A stretch of 64,000 bases of DNA from positions 124,001-188,000 of the forward strand of contig NZ_FNJV01000006.1 in assembly GCF_900103125.1 (NCBI RefSeq), given 5' to 3'. The stretch comes from Mucilaginibacter sp. OK268. GTDB lineage: Bacteria; Bacteroidota; Bacteroidia; Sphingobacteriales; Sphingobacteriaceae. Both the position numbers and the translations under genes were made by a program. The notes under the pieces were generated by a model. It made no database searches and had not been told where the DNA came from. It saw only the letters and a program-made list of their open reading frames with translations. The stretch's first letter is position 1. Each line of letters opens with the position of its first letter. Of the stretch, positions 7,214 through 15,815 are shown one piece after another.

Positions 7214-8463
7214 TGAAATTATCTGAACATTATACCAGAACTAGTATCTACAGCACTTTAACTGTCTTATTGGCGGGAGCTATTATCTATTATTTTGCTA
7301 TCAAATACATTGCTCAGCAACAATTGGATCGTGGGCTTCAGCAACAATTGACAGAGGCAGAAGAGTACGTAAGGAGCAGCAATCAGGACCCGCAACAGTA
7401 TGACCTCGATAAAGATCATGCAGTGTTTATCAGAACCAATGAGCAGGAATTACAGAAACGCTTTTTTGATACCACCTATTTCAACCCCAAGGAGCAACGG
7501 AAGGAGGCAGGACGTGCTGTTGAAGATCTGGTTAAATTGAAAGAGACAAATTACAGGGTTGTTATTACCATTTCTAGGGCGGGGCAAAAATATCTTATAG
7601 AGATTATCACTATCATTACCTTAGCCCTGCTGGCAGGCTTGCTTTCGGTGCTTTTTATCACCAATAAGTATTTTCTCAACGGCCTTTGGAAGCCATTTCA
7701 ACTGACATTAAAAGAGATAAAGCAATTTAACATTGCGGATGTTGACCAGTTTAAAGGAAAACCGAGTAAGGTAGATGAATTTGCTGAACTAAATGAAGCT
7801 ATTCAGGAAATGTCTTTAAGGGTAACTGATGATTACCTGAACCTGAAGCAATTTACGGAGAATGCCTCACATGAAATGATGACCCCATTGGCTGTAGTGA
7901 CCACAAAGCTGGATACCCTGATCCAGGATGAAACATTAAATGCCGAACAATTAGCACAGATCACTGACATTTACAGTTCGATCAATAAATCCAGCCGGCT
8001 TAACCAATCATTGTTATTGTTGGCCAAACTGGAAAATAAACTGATAACTGACGAAGAGTCAATTAATTTGGAGACTGTGCTGTCTGAAAAAATGCTGCAG
8101 TTTCAAGAGTTGATGCAAACTAAAGACCTTTTGTTTAAGCACAACCTGCAACCAAAGCAGGTGCTGGCAAGCAAATATCTGATCGATATCTTATTAAATA
8201 ACCTCTTTAGTAATGCGATCAGGCACAATAACACCGGCGGCATTATCATTATCGAGTTGAACAGAGAGCAATTATCCATTAAGAATACCGGGGCTAATCA
8301 TTCATTAAATGAGCAATTGATCTTCGAGCGTTTTCAAAAAGGCAAGGAATCACAGGGTACCGGCTTGGGATTAACGTTGGTTAAAAATATCTGCCAGCAT
8401 TATGGATATACGATTCATTACAATTATGAATCCGGATGGCACACTTTTATGCTCATATTTTAA
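7213..8463 (+). CDS. sensor histidine kinase (HisKA type)
   Basis: A 416-residue membrane kinase paired with the preceding regulator. Helix 1 is at about residues 14-32, followed by a sensor region of about 100 residues, helix 2 at about 130-150 and a HAMP-like segment. The H-box reads FTENASHEMMTPLAV, with the phospho-accepting His and MMT where IRT is usual. The ATPase has the N-box NNLFSNAIRHN, a degenerate G1 (IKNTG) and G2 GTGLGL. The short periplasmic domain is of no recognised ligand-binding type. The degenerate G1 box is common in Bacteroidota kinases and probably does not abolish activity. Confidence 0.92.
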   Translation: MKLSEHYTRTSIYSTLTVLLAGAIIYYFAIKYIAQQQLDRGLQQQLTEAEEYVRSSNQDPQQYDLDKDHAVFIRTNEQELQKRFFDTTYFNPKEQRKEAGRAVEDLVKLKETNYRVVITISRAGQKYLIEIITIITLALLAGLLSVLFITNKYFLNGLWKPFQLTLKEIKQFNIADVDQFKGKPSKVDEFAELNEAIQEMSLRVTDDYLNLKQFTENASHEMMTPLAVVTTKLDTLIQDETLNAEQLAQITDIYSSINKSSRLNQSLLLLAKLENKLITDEESINLETVLSEKMLQFQELMQTKDLLFKHNLQPKQVLASKYLIDILLNNLFSNAIRHNNTGGIIIIELNREQLSIKNTGANHSLNEQLIFERFQKGKESQGTGLGLTLVKNICQHYGYTIHYNYESGWHTFMLIF

Positions 8464-8607
8464 CAAATTGTAGTCAATTAGCTTTGGCAATGTTCTTGTT
8501 TTGTCACTTTTATCGTACAATTAAAATTCAGCTGCCAACTTCAATTTTGCTTCAGATTACGGCTTTAGTTTTAAGGCGAATGTGGTTTACACACGTTTTA
8601 AAGCCGA

Positions 8608-9372
8608 ATGCTAATGAAATATATATGCTTGCTGATCCTTGTTTTTTCTTTTCTTAATCTTAAAGCACAAGACAATTATGAGATTCAAGTTTATGGATCT
8701 GAAACAGTTGAAAAAGGTAAAACCATGGTTGAACTACATAGCAATTTTACACTTAATGGAAGTAAAACTATAACTAACGGCGAGCTTCCGACAAATCATG
8801 TAGAACACGAAACTATTGAGATAACACATGGTTGGACTCCCTGGTTTGAGACCGGTTTTTATTTTTTTAATTCCATAGGCGATGCCGGCCGCACGGCTTA
8901 TGTAGGTTCCCATATCAGACCAAGAGTTGCGGCACCGCGGAGCTGGAACTGGCCAGTAGGGGTGAGTATTTCAACTGAATTCGGATTTCAGAAAAGTGCA
9001 TTTTCGGCCAATACAAGCACGCTGGAAATAAGACCGATAGTAGATAAAAAATGGAATAGATTATATATTTCAGTTAATCCAACGCTGGAAAAAAGCTTTA
9101 AAGGTCCGGATGAAAATCGGGGATTTACCTTTTCGCCCAATGTTAAAGGAAGTTATGATGTAACCAAAGCTGTTGCACTTGGATTAGAATATTATGGGAG
9201 TACTGGCCCCTTTTTTCACTACGATGCCTTCAAACAACAGGATCACCAGTTATTCGTGGCAACGGATCTTGATTTTGATCCTAAATGGGAATTTAATGGC
9301 GGCATAGGTTATGGTTTTACACAAAACGCAGATAAGGCTATAATTAAAATTATCGTTGGCAGGAGATTTTAA
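8608..9372 (+). CDS. predicted outer-membrane beta-barrel protein
   Basis: A 254-residue exported protein. The signal peptide (MKYICLLILVFSFLNLKAQ) ends before DNYEI; ATG 8608 or ATG 8614 could be used. The mature part consists of alternating strands such as KTMVELHSNFTL, VGVSISTEFGFQKSAF and FNGGIGYGFTQ, and ends IIVGRRF, a C-terminal Phe typical of barrels. It looks like a small transporter or porin-like barrel. It lies 144 bases downstream of the kinase on the same strand and may be read with it. The specific family was not recognised. Confidence 0.65.
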   Translation: MLMKYICLLILVFSFLNLKAQDNYEIQVYGSETVEKGKTMVELHSNFTLNGSKTITNGELPTNHVEHETIEITHGWTPWFETGFYFFNSIGDAGRTAYVGSHIRPRVAAPRSWNWPVGVSISTEFGFQKSAFSANTSTLEIRPIVDKKWNRLYISVNPTLEKSFKGPDENRGFTFSPNVKGSYDVTKAVALGLEYYGSTGPFFHYDAFKQQDHQLFVATDLDFDPKWEFNGGIGYGFTQNADKAIIKIIVGRRF

Positions 9373-9515
9373 GAGCATATTTGTAATCTATGATAACTTG
9401 ACTACTTCTCAAGACATTGGTCAATAGTAAATATTATGATGAGAGAGGAGCGACGATATGCTTTCCGGATGGTATCGCAAAATGAGATATTCTGTTTGAC
9501 TTTTGATATAAACCA

Positions 9516-9548
9516 AAAACGCCTAAAATCATTGATTCTAGGCGTTTT
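9516..9548 (-). terminator. bidirectional terminator after tRNA-Ser
   Basis: A 15-bp stem (9516-9530 with 9534-9548, one mismatch) with a 3-nt loop. It is flanked by A-rich sequence on the left and T-rich on the right, so it can end the tRNA transcript on the minus strand and read-through from the plus strand. Confidence 0.7.
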
Positions 9549-9571
9549 AATCGTATTAAGTAACTAATAAG

Positions 9572-9659
9572 CGGAGAGGGAGGGATTCGAACCCTCGATA
9601 CACTTTTGGCGTATACACACTTTCCAGGCGTGCTCTTTCGACCACTCAGACACCTCTCC
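9572..9659 (-). tRNA. tRNA-Ser, anticodon GGA
   Basis: On the minus strand an 88-nt class II tRNA can be folded. It has acceptor GGAGAGG / CCTCTCC with discriminator G, D-arm GTCTGAGTGGTCGAAAGAGC, anticodon loop CTGGAAA (anticodon GGA at 9623-9625), a long variable arm, and a T-arm with GGTTCGAATCC. CCA is not encoded. The long variable arm and GGA anticodon identify serine (UCC/UCU codons). A terminator hairpin follows within 25 bases. Confidence 0.97.
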
Positions 9660-9865
9660 GGATTAAATGGGATTGCAAAGGTAAAATAATATTGCGTTCA
9701 AAGGCAATAAAAAAGCGAAGTCCTCTTTACAGAGGGCCCCGCCTTCACGAAAACTTTAACTCAACTTATAAAATATGGCATTTAGTAGTATAGAGGGTAA
9801 ATAATGTGTTTGGTTTAATTTGGGTAAAAAATATTTACCCGTAATGCAGATAAATAATTTTAGCT

Positions 9866-9873
9866 TATGTTTG
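9866..9873 (+). promoter_or_regulatory. candidate -7 box before the polyprenyl synthetase gene
   Basis: TATGTTTG fits TAnnTTTG and lies 51 bases upstream of the start. No convincing -33 element was seen, so this is weak. The rest of the gap between tRNA-Ser and this gene holds only a short imperfect GC hairpin around 9717-9747. Confidence 0.3.
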
Positions 9874-9924
9874 CTCCATATTGCCGTATGGTAATTTTAC
9901 ACATAAAAAGCTTGTTTAGTTTCA

Positions 9925-10896
9925 ATGCTGAGCATCAACAACATTAAAAAACCTATCGCTGCCGATATTGATGTATTTGAGGAGAAGTTTAAAGCTTCTA
10001 TGCAAAGCTCCGTACCTTTGCTTGACCGGATAACCCATTATATTGTTAAGCGCAAAGGAAAGCAGATCAGACCCATGTTTGTGTTTTTTGCCGCCAGCAT
10101 TTGTGGTGGCATTAACGAATCGACCCATCGTGGGGCCGCTTTGGTTGAATTGTTGCATACGGCTTCCCTGGTACATGACGATGTGGTTGATAACTCCTAT
10201 CAGCGCCGTGGCTTTTTCTCCATCAACGCTTTATGGAAAAATAAAATTGCCGTTTTAGTAGGCGATTATCTCCTTTCAAAGGGCTTATTGTTATCTATTG
10301 ATAATGGTGATTTTCAGTTACTCCGAATCGTATCAGACGCGGTAAAGCAAATGAGCGAAGGTGAACTGATGCAGATCGAAAAAGTACGCCGCATGGATAT
10401 CGGCGAACCAGTTTATTACGAGGTGATCAGGCAAAAAACGGCTTCGCTTATCGCTTCATGCTGTGCTTGTGGGGCGGCATCAGCCGGGGCCTCTGATGAG
10501 GTGGTAGAAAAAATGCGCTTGTTTGGCGAAAAGATCGGTATCGCTTTCCAGATCAAAGATGATATGTTTGATTTTGGTACCGATGATGTAGGCAAGCCTT
10601 TGGGTATCGATATCAAGGAAAAAAAGGTTACGTTGCCATTGATCTATTCGCTGGCCAACGCTACCGACTCTGAAAAGAAAAGGATCATCAACCTGGTTAA
10701 AAATCATAATGACGATCCGGCGAAAATTGCTCAGATAGTTAAGTTTGTAAACGATACCGGCGGCCTGCAATATGCAGAAACGCAAATGAAAAAATACCAG
10801 GACGAAGCTTTTGAAATCCTCAATACTTTCCCCGAAAGCGATTCGCACCGCGGATTGGAACAATTGGTAAGGTTTACTACCGAACGTAACAAATAG
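9925..10896 (+). CDS. polyprenyl (trans-prenyl) diphosphate synthase
   Basis: A 323-residue all-helical prenyltransferase that condenses isopentenyl diphosphate onto allylic diphosphates. Diagnostic motifs are GKQIRP at 45-50, the first aspartate-rich motif Asp85-Asp86-x-x-Asp89 (LVHDDVVDNS) with following RRG, and the second motif Asp212-Asp213-x-x-Asp216 (IKDDMFDFG). Small residues upstream of the first motif point to a medium or long chain product, most likely the menaquinone side chain (octaprenyl or heptaprenyl type). The length fits the single-subunit IspB-like class. The neighbours are unrelated. Confidence 0.93.
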   Translation: MLSINNIKKPIAADIDVFEEKFKASMQSSVPLLDRITHYIVKRKGKQIRPMFVFFAASICGGINESTHRGAALVELLHTASLVHDDVVDNSYQRRGFFSINALWKNKIAVLVGDYLLSKGLLLSIDNGDFQLLRIVSDAVKQMSEGELMQIEKVRRMDIGEPVYYEVIRQKTASLIASCCACGAASAGASDEVVEKMRLFGEKIGIAFQIKDDMFDFGTDDVGKPLGIDIKEKKVTLPLIYSLANATDSEKKRIINLVKNHNDDPAKIAQIVKFVNDTGGLQYAETQMKKYQDEAFEILNTFPESDSHRGLEQLVRFTTERNK

Positions 10897-10986
10897 GCGT
10901 ATTATCATATTCATCATTACCGGGTTATACTTTCAACTTTGGTTTGGCTGCACTATCTTTATTCATCAATTAAAACACGTTTTATT

Positions 10987-11469
10987 ATGGATGCAACAAG
11001 TAAACCCGGTGTGCCTACACTTTTTGAGTGGGCTGGTGGTACAAAAGCCTTTGAAAACCTTTTTGACAAGTTTTATGATAAAGTGCTGGCCGACGACTTG
11101 CTTGAGCCTGTATTTAAGCATATGAGCCCGCAGCACCGCCTGCACGTGGCCCATTTTGTAGCCGAGGTATTAGGAGGTCCCAAAACCTATAGTGAGCAGG
11201 AGGGTAGCCATTTTATCATGATCAGCAAGCATCTCCAAAAATATCTGACAGAGGCACACCGCAAACGCTGGATAGAACTACTGCTGCAAACTGCCGATGA
11301 ATATGCGTTACCGGATGATCCGGAGTTTCGTTCGGCATTTATGGCTTACCTGGAATGGGGAACCCGTATCGCGGTGATTAACTCCAAAACAGATGAGGTA
11401 ACAGAACCTACTGATGTTCCGATGCCCGAATGGGGCTGGGGAGTAGTTGGCGGTCCTTACATCCCCTGA
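10987..11469 (+). CDS. group II truncated haemoglobin
   Basis: A 160-residue globin of the truncated group II class. The fold can be followed from TLFEWAGGTKAFENLFDKFY (helices A-B with the expected Phe/Tyr) through VFAEVLGGP-type turn residues (VAEVLGGPKTYSE) to the proximal His in MISKHLQKYL, then W in the G helix (RKRWIELLL). An extended C-terminus ends in EWGWGVVGGPYIP. ATG 10987 is preferred to a TTG at 10939 because the family starts shortly before the A helix. It binds O2 or NO with haem; peroxidase or NO-detoxifying roles are known in relatives. A TATCTTTA box lies upstream. Confidence 0.85.
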   Translation: MDATSKPGVPTLFEWAGGTKAFENLFDKFYDKVLADDLLEPVFKHMSPQHRLHVAHFVAEVLGGPKTYSEQEGSHFIMISKHLQKYLTEAHRKRWIELLLQTADEYALPDDPEFRSAFMAYLEWGTRIAVINSKTDEVTEPTDVPMPEWGWGVVGGPYIP

Positions 11470-11569
11470 ATTTTCAGAAGGATAGTCATGGCTATTTAAA
11501 AAAAGAACGTTGCTTGTTGTGCAGGGATAGCCCGGCTTTAACTTCTCCTTAAACTTATTAACTTCGTAA

Positions 11570-12361
11570 ATGCAATCCATATTCCTCAGCTTCCCCAAGA
11601 TCACATTTTTTGATATCCTTGATGTGGTTCTGGTGGCTTTTATTATATACCAGCTCTATAACCTTATCCGGGGTACTATCGCGGCCAATATCTTTATCGG
11701 TTTCGCGGTGATATTTGCACTCAACTTTGTGGTGAACGCACTGCACATGAAACTGCTTACTGCCATTTTGGGCAAGTTTGTTGATGTGGGCATCATTGCG
11801 GTTATCGTAGTTTTTCAGCAGGAAGTAAGGCGCTTTTTATTGCTGGTGGGCAAAAATGCTTCGTTGCAACGGAACAAAGCCTGGTGGCAATACTTTTTTG
11901 GTAAAGCCGAGGCCGAGAAAAATAATTACGCCCGTATAAAACCTATTATAGATGCCTGCAAAAGCATGAAACAAACCCGTACCGGGGCCCTGATTGTATT
12001 TGCTAAATATTATGATGAGCAGTTTTATCAAAACAGCTGCGAGGTAATGGATGCCAAGATATCAAAGCGCCTGCTCGAGAGTATCTTTCAGAAAACCAGT
12101 CCGCTGCATGATGGAGCGGTGGTGATATCTGAAAATAAAATCAAATCGGCCAGCTGTATTTTACCCCTTACCGAAAAAACAGACCTCCCCGCTCAATTTG
12201 GCTTGCGTCACCGTGCTGGTATTGGTGTAACTGAGGCTAACGAGGCTACTGCCATTATCATATCCGAAGAAACCGGCGAATTATCCTATGCCAAACAAGG
12301 CCGTGTTAAAATGAATATCAGCTTTGCCGAACTGGAAAAAGTGCTGAATAAGGATTTTTAA
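11570..12361 (+). CDS. cdaA: diadenylate cyclase CdaA
   Basis: Makes cyclic di-AMP from two ATP. The 263-residue protein has three N-terminal membrane helices (about residues 14-30, 36-56 and 63-82), a coiled linker, and the DisA_N catalytic domain with Asp181-Gly-Ala (PLHDGAVVI) and Arg213-His-Arg (GLRHRAGIG), the two signature motifs. This arrangement is that of membrane CdaA, not DisA or CdaS. In many genomes the gene lies beside folP or cdaR/glmM; here it stands alone between the globin gene and a small secreted protein. The motifs are intact, so activity is expected. Confidence 0.96.
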   Translation: MQSIFLSFPKITFFDILDVVLVAFIIYQLYNLIRGTIAANIFIGFAVIFALNFVVNALHMKLLTAILGKFVDVGIIAVIVVFQQEVRRFLLLVGKNASLQRNKAWWQYFFGKAEAEKNNYARIKPIIDACKSMKQTRTGALIVFAKYYDEQFYQNSCEVMDAKISKRLLESIFQKTSPLHDGAVVISENKIKSASCILPLTEKTDLPAQFGLRHRAGIGVTEANEATAIIISEETGELSYAKQGRVKMNISFAELEKVLNKDF

Positions 12362-12372
12362 CTATCTGATAA

Positions 12373-12744
12373 TTAAGGATGAATGGTTTTTATAACCGAA
12401 TCAGGTTTCGCCTCGCCAAGCCGTTTGACTAACATGGTATAGTGCATATTAGGTTCATCAGTTTTTACGACCGGCATTTTATCGGTCGACTGTAGTTTTA
12501 CAACCGGCATGCGGTCGGTTATTTCAGCCACGATTACATTATTTAGGGGTTGAACATTCTGTAACGGTTGAAGTACGTTGGGTATAACCGGTGTTGATTT
12601 TAATATGCCATCATCAGGTTTTACCTTAAAATACTGATAGATAGAATTGTCGGGTTTTTTACCGGGCAGTGGTGTGGTTAGTTGCTGTGCTTTTAACTGG
12701 GTAACACCACCTATCATCAATATAAATAGCCAAATGGTTTTCAT
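12373..12744 (-). CDS. small secreted hypothetical protein with an internal repeat
   Basis: A 123-residue exported protein. A signal peptide (MKTIWLFILMIGGVTQLKAQ) is followed by a Pro/Asp/Val-rich chain with no predicted fold. A short repeat, DRMPVVKLQ then DKMPVVKTD, lies at about residues 77-95. It is convergent with cdaA (11 bases apart). No family was recognised; the composition suggests an extended periplasmic or surface-exposed segment. Confidence 0.6.
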   Translation of the reverse strand: MKTIWLFILMIGGVTQLKAQQLTTPLPGKKPDNSIYQYFKVKPDDGILKSTPVIPNVLQPLQNVQPLNNVIVAEITDRMPVVKLQSTDKMPVVKTDEPNMHYTMLVKRLGEAKPDSVIKTIHP

Positions 12745-13385
12745 GCGATAAAAAGGTTTACATAAATATAAGGTTATCCCGGGAAACCTAAATGTTAAAA
12801 AATGTTATTTAACATTTGATGTTTGCTCCACGGGACTTTTTAAACCTCGAATTTTAACACTTTTCGGCCCGAAAAGGGGCTAAAAACACATCAAAATCGC
12901 TCAAAAAAACCTCATTTTAACACTTTTTAACAAATTTTAACACCGTTTTGAGCAGTTTTTAAAACTTTAAAAAGTATTAATTGGTTGATTGTCAAATAAC
13001 TGCATACAAAATGGTTGGTTTTGGGTCTTGTTTTAACCTTAACCAAACGGCCCGGCTTCCTGTTTTTGCAGAGAGCCGGGCCGTTGTTTGATATAAAGAT
13101 ACGGAAAAATCGGCGGAATCAGAAGCAGGAGAGCAAGTCAATTTGTCGTCTGTTCGACTCACCCGGTCTGCGCTTCACTGGCCCCCCCTCTCTCCGGCTT
13201 TGCCGCAATGACGCATAGAGAAAAGAAATTCCCCTCTTTCCGCCGCAGGCGAAGAGAGGGGCGACGAGCGTTAGCGATGTCAGGGTGAGTTGTCTGCGCC
13301 ATACCCTATCCCCTTCCCAATTTGATTTTACACTAAGGCTAAGGAAAATGATAGATTTTATTACTTTTGTGAAAATTTAAAACCA
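12745..13385. other. 641-bp intergenic region with AT-rich repeats and a GC inverted repeat
   Basis: Three parts can be seen. From about 12790 to 12965 it is strongly AT-rich with repeated TTTTAACA units. At 13046-13057 / 13074-13085 there is a perfect 12-bp inverted repeat (AACGGCCCGGCT) with a 16-nt loop and no T-run. At 13225-13285 lies a GC-rich repeat of a dispersed type (CCTCTTTCCGCCGCAGGCG, then AGAGAGGGG). A 67-codon ORF at 13015 covers the inverted repeat and is not credible. Confidence 0.6.
13362..13369 (+). promoter_or_regulatory. -7 box before frr
   Basis: TACTTTTG matches TAnnTTTG and ends 16 bases before the ATG, giving a predicted leader of about 13 nt. No -33 TTG was found at the right spacing. 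Confidence 0.5.
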
Positions 13386-13949
13386 ATGAGCGAACTCATT
13401 AAAAAACAAGTGACTGATGCAAAGGCTTTAATGGACAAAGCCATTGACCACGCCGATAATGAATTAAATAAGATACGTGCAGGTAAAGCAAACCCATCAA
13501 TGCTTGATGATATTGTGGTTGACTATTATGGTAGCCCAACTCCGTTGAGCCAGGTAGGTACTGTTAACACACCAGATGCCCGTACGATTGTGGTTCAACC
13601 CTGGGAAAAATCAATGCTTGCCCCAATAGAAAAAGCTATTAAAGAAGCAAACCTGGGTGTTAATCCGCAAAACGATGGTGTTATTATCCGCATTAATGTA
13701 CCGCCGCTAACAGAAGAGCGTCGTCGTGACCTGGTTAAGAAAGCCAAAGCCGAAGCCGAAACCGGTAAAGTGGCGGTTCGTAACATCCGTAAAGATGCTA
13801 ACGAAAAGATCAAAAAATTAAAATCAGAAGGTGTTTCTGAAGATGAGATAAAAGTAGGCGAGGCCGATGTTCAAAAACTGACTGACGCTTATATTATCAA
13901 GATCGATCAGCTTTCTGAAGCCAAAGAAAAAGATATCATGACGGTTTAA
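13386..13949 (+). CDS. frr: ribosome recycling factor
   Basis: Splits post-termination ribosomes together with EF-G. The 187-residue length is exactly that of the family. Signatures include LNKIRAGKANPSMLDDIVVD, PLSQVGTVNTPDARTIVVQP, the AIKEANLGVNPQNDG hinge region and PPLTEERRRDLVKKAKAEAE in the long helical arm. pyrH, the usual upstream partner, is not in front of it; the gene has its own promoter box and terminator and is therefore monocistronic here. Confidence 0.97.
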   Translation: MSELIKKQVTDAKALMDKAIDHADNELNKIRAGKANPSMLDDIVVDYYGSPTPLSQVGTVNTPDARTIVVQPWEKSMLAPIEKAIKEANLGVNPQNDGVIIRINVPPLTEERRRDLVKKAKAEAETGKVAVRNIRKDANEKIKKLKSEGVSEDEIKVGEADVQKLTDAYIIKIDQLSEAKEKDIMTV

Positions 13950-13970
13950 ATATTAACCTTATGTCAAATT

Positions 13971-14008
13971 AAAAGGGAATGAGCTACTTAGCCATTCCCT
14001 TTTTTTAT
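13971..14008 (+). terminator. terminator after frr
   Basis: A 10-bp stem AAAGGGAATG / CATTCCCTTT enclosing a loop with a further GCT/AGC pair, followed by a run of seven T. The T-run also forms part of the next gene's promoter box (TATTTTTG). Confidence 0.85.
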
Positions 14009-14013
14009 TTTTG
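14006..14013 (+). promoter_or_regulatory. -7 box before the ABC exporter gene
   Basis: TATTTTTG fits TAnnTTTG and ends 10 bases before the ATG. It directly abuts the frr terminator T-run, a compact terminator-promoter arrangement. Confidence 0.45.
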
Positions 14014-14023
14014 ACCTACAAAC

Positions 14024-15790
14024 ATGAATATACTCATTTCTTACTTAAAAAAGCATCGCTGGATAGTTGTGCTGGCTTTGTTCCTGGCGGCCATGAACAT
14101 TGGTTTTTCGCTGCTTGATCCATGGATAACCGGGCGCATTGTTGACCGGGTTATCGAAAAACGCAGCACCCTTCAGTATCAGGAATACCTGCACCAGGTA
14201 TTAATACTCATTGGCGCAGCCATCGGCGTGGCCATGGTATCGAGGATAGCAAAAAATTTCCAGGATTATTTTACCAATATCATTACCCAAAAAGTGGGTG
14301 CCGAAATGTATGCCGATGGCCTGAAGCATTCGCTGGAATTACCCTACCAGGTATTTGAAGATCAGCGCAGCGGCGAAACTTTGGGCATTTTACAAAAAGT
14401 TAGGCTCGATTGCGAAAAATTCATCACCTCATTTATCGGGATCCTTTTTGTATCGCTCATTGGGATGGTATTTGTTATCGTGTATTCGTTAAGTGTTAGC
14501 TACCAGGTAACGCTGGTTTATTTTGCCGCTATACCCATTATTACCTTTGTGAGTATGGCCATGAGCCGCAAAATAAAAACCATTCAAAAAAAGATAGTCT
14601 CAGAAACCACCGCTTTGGCTGGTTCAACTACAGAATCATTAAGGAACATTGAGCTGGTAAAAAGTTTAGGTTTGGTTAAGCAGGAAATTGCCCGTTTAAA
14701 CAATACTACCTATAAAATACTGGCCCTTGAACTTAAAAAAGTAAAATATGTACGCAGTATGAGCTTTGTGCAGGGTACTACGGTGAACCTGGTACGGAGC
14801 GTAATGGTAGTGGTATTATTGCTGCTTATTTTTAAACAAACCATCTCTCCCGGACAATACTTTAGCTTTTTGTTCTATTCCTTCTTCCTGTTCAACCCGT
14901 TACAAGAGTTGGGTAACGTGATCCTATCGTGGCGTGAGGCTGAGGTTTCATTAGGTAATTTTAGAGGGATATTAAGTACTCCCATTGATAAAAAACCAGA
15001 GAAACCAGTGTTGTTAGAAAAGGTAAATACCTTAACTTTTAGGGATGTTACTTTTAAACATTTAACCGCCAACCGCAACGCCCTTAATCATATCAGTTTT
15101 GAAACAAATACCGGCGAAACCATCGCCTTTGTTGGGCCATCGGGTTCGGGTAAAACGACACTGGTAAAACTGTTGGTTGGTTTATATCAGCCTTTGGATG
15201 GGGATGTTTTATACAATAATATTTTAAGTCGTGACATTGATTTGGATCAGCTGCGCGAAAAAATTGGTTTTGTAACCCAGGATACCCAGTTATTCTCGGG
15301 CACCATACGCGAAAACCTGCTGTTTGTGCGTCCCGATGCTACCGACGAGGAATGTATGAATGTGCTGCAGCGTGCCGCTTGTCAAACCCTGCTGGCACGT
15401 GCCGATAAAGGTCTGAGCACCGTAATTGGCGAAGGTGGTGTAAAGGTGTCAGGCGGCGAAAAACAACGCCTCTCGATAGCCCGTGCATTGCTCCGCAGGC
15501 CTGATATCCTGGTGTTTGATGAGGCTACATCTTCATTGGATTCCATCACCGAAGAAGAGATTACCGAAACTATACGCAATGTATCTGAGCTGGAAAATCA
15601 TATTACCATACTGATTGCTCACCGCCTGTCGACCATTATGCATGCCGACTGTATTTACGTGCTCGAAAAAGGCCGCATCATTGAATCGGGCAAACACCAT
15701 GATCTGTTAAGTCAGAAAGGCTTGTACTATGCCATGTGGCGTCAGCAAATTGGTGAAAAGGATACGGTTGAAGAAGTAGAGGTGAAGTAG
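14024..15790 (+). CDS. ABC exporter, fused permease and ATPase
   Basis: A 588-residue half-transporter of the B family, which exports lipids, drugs or peptides as a dimer. Six membrane helices occupy about residues 15-320, starting WIVVLALFLAAMNIGFSLLD. The ATPase has Walker A GPSGSGKTT (about residue 371), the Q-loop TQDTQLFSG, signature VSGGEKQRLSIARAL (about 475), Walker B ILVFDEATSSLD (about 495) and the switch His in IAHRLST. No peptidase or extra domain is present. It lies alone behind the frr terminator, so the cargo cannot be inferred from context. Confidence 0.93.
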   Translation: MNILISYLKKHRWIVVLALFLAAMNIGFSLLDPWITGRIVDRVIEKRSTLQYQEYLHQVLILIGAAIGVAMVSRIAKNFQDYFTNIITQKVGAEMYADGLKHSLELPYQVFEDQRSGETLGILQKVRLDCEKFITSFIGILFVSLIGMVFVIVYSLSVSYQVTLVYFAAIPIITFVSMAMSRKIKTIQKKIVSETTALAGSTTESLRNIELVKSLGLVKQEIARLNNTTYKILALELKKVKYVRSMSFVQGTTVNLVRSVMVVVLLLLIFKQTISPGQYFSFLFYSFFLFNPLQELGNVILSWREAEVSLGNFRGILSTPIDKKPEKPVLLEKVNTLTFRDVTFKHLTANRNALNHISFETNTGETIAFVGPSGSGKTTLVKLLVGLYQPLDGDVLYNNILSRDIDLDQLREKIGFVTQDTQLFSGTIRENLLFVRPDATDEECMNVLQRAACQTLLARADKGLSTVIGEGGVKVSGGEKQRLSIARALLRRPDILVFDEATSSLDSITEEEITETIRNVSELENHITILIAHRLSTIMHADCIYVLEKGRIIESGKHHDLLSQKGLYYAMWRQQIGEKDTVEEVEVK

Positions 15791-15815
15791 AATTATTTGG
15801 GAGTCATCTCCACCA

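Noticed and set aside
7213..8463. Histidine kinase inactivated because of the degenerate G1 box (IKNTG)
   Set aside because: Such NTG variants are common in Bacteroidota kinases and the H, N and G2 boxes are intact.
8436..8657. 73-codon ORF overlapping the end of the histidine kinase gene
   Set aside because: It starts inside the kinase gene and ends inside the next gene's signal peptide region; no independent support.
9717..9747. Riboswitch or attenuator between tRNA-Ser and the prenyl synthase gene
   Set aside because: Only a short imperfect GC hairpin is present, with no recognisable aptamer and on uncertain strand.
12790..12965. Chromosome replication origin
   Set aside because: AT-rich and repetitive, but no DnaA boxes (TTATCCACA type) were found and no dnaA, dnaN or other origin genes are near.
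13015..13218. 67-codon ORF in the gap before frr
   Set aside because: It spans a perfect GC inverted repeat and a dispersed repeat; the translation is low-complexity and has no homologous pattern.
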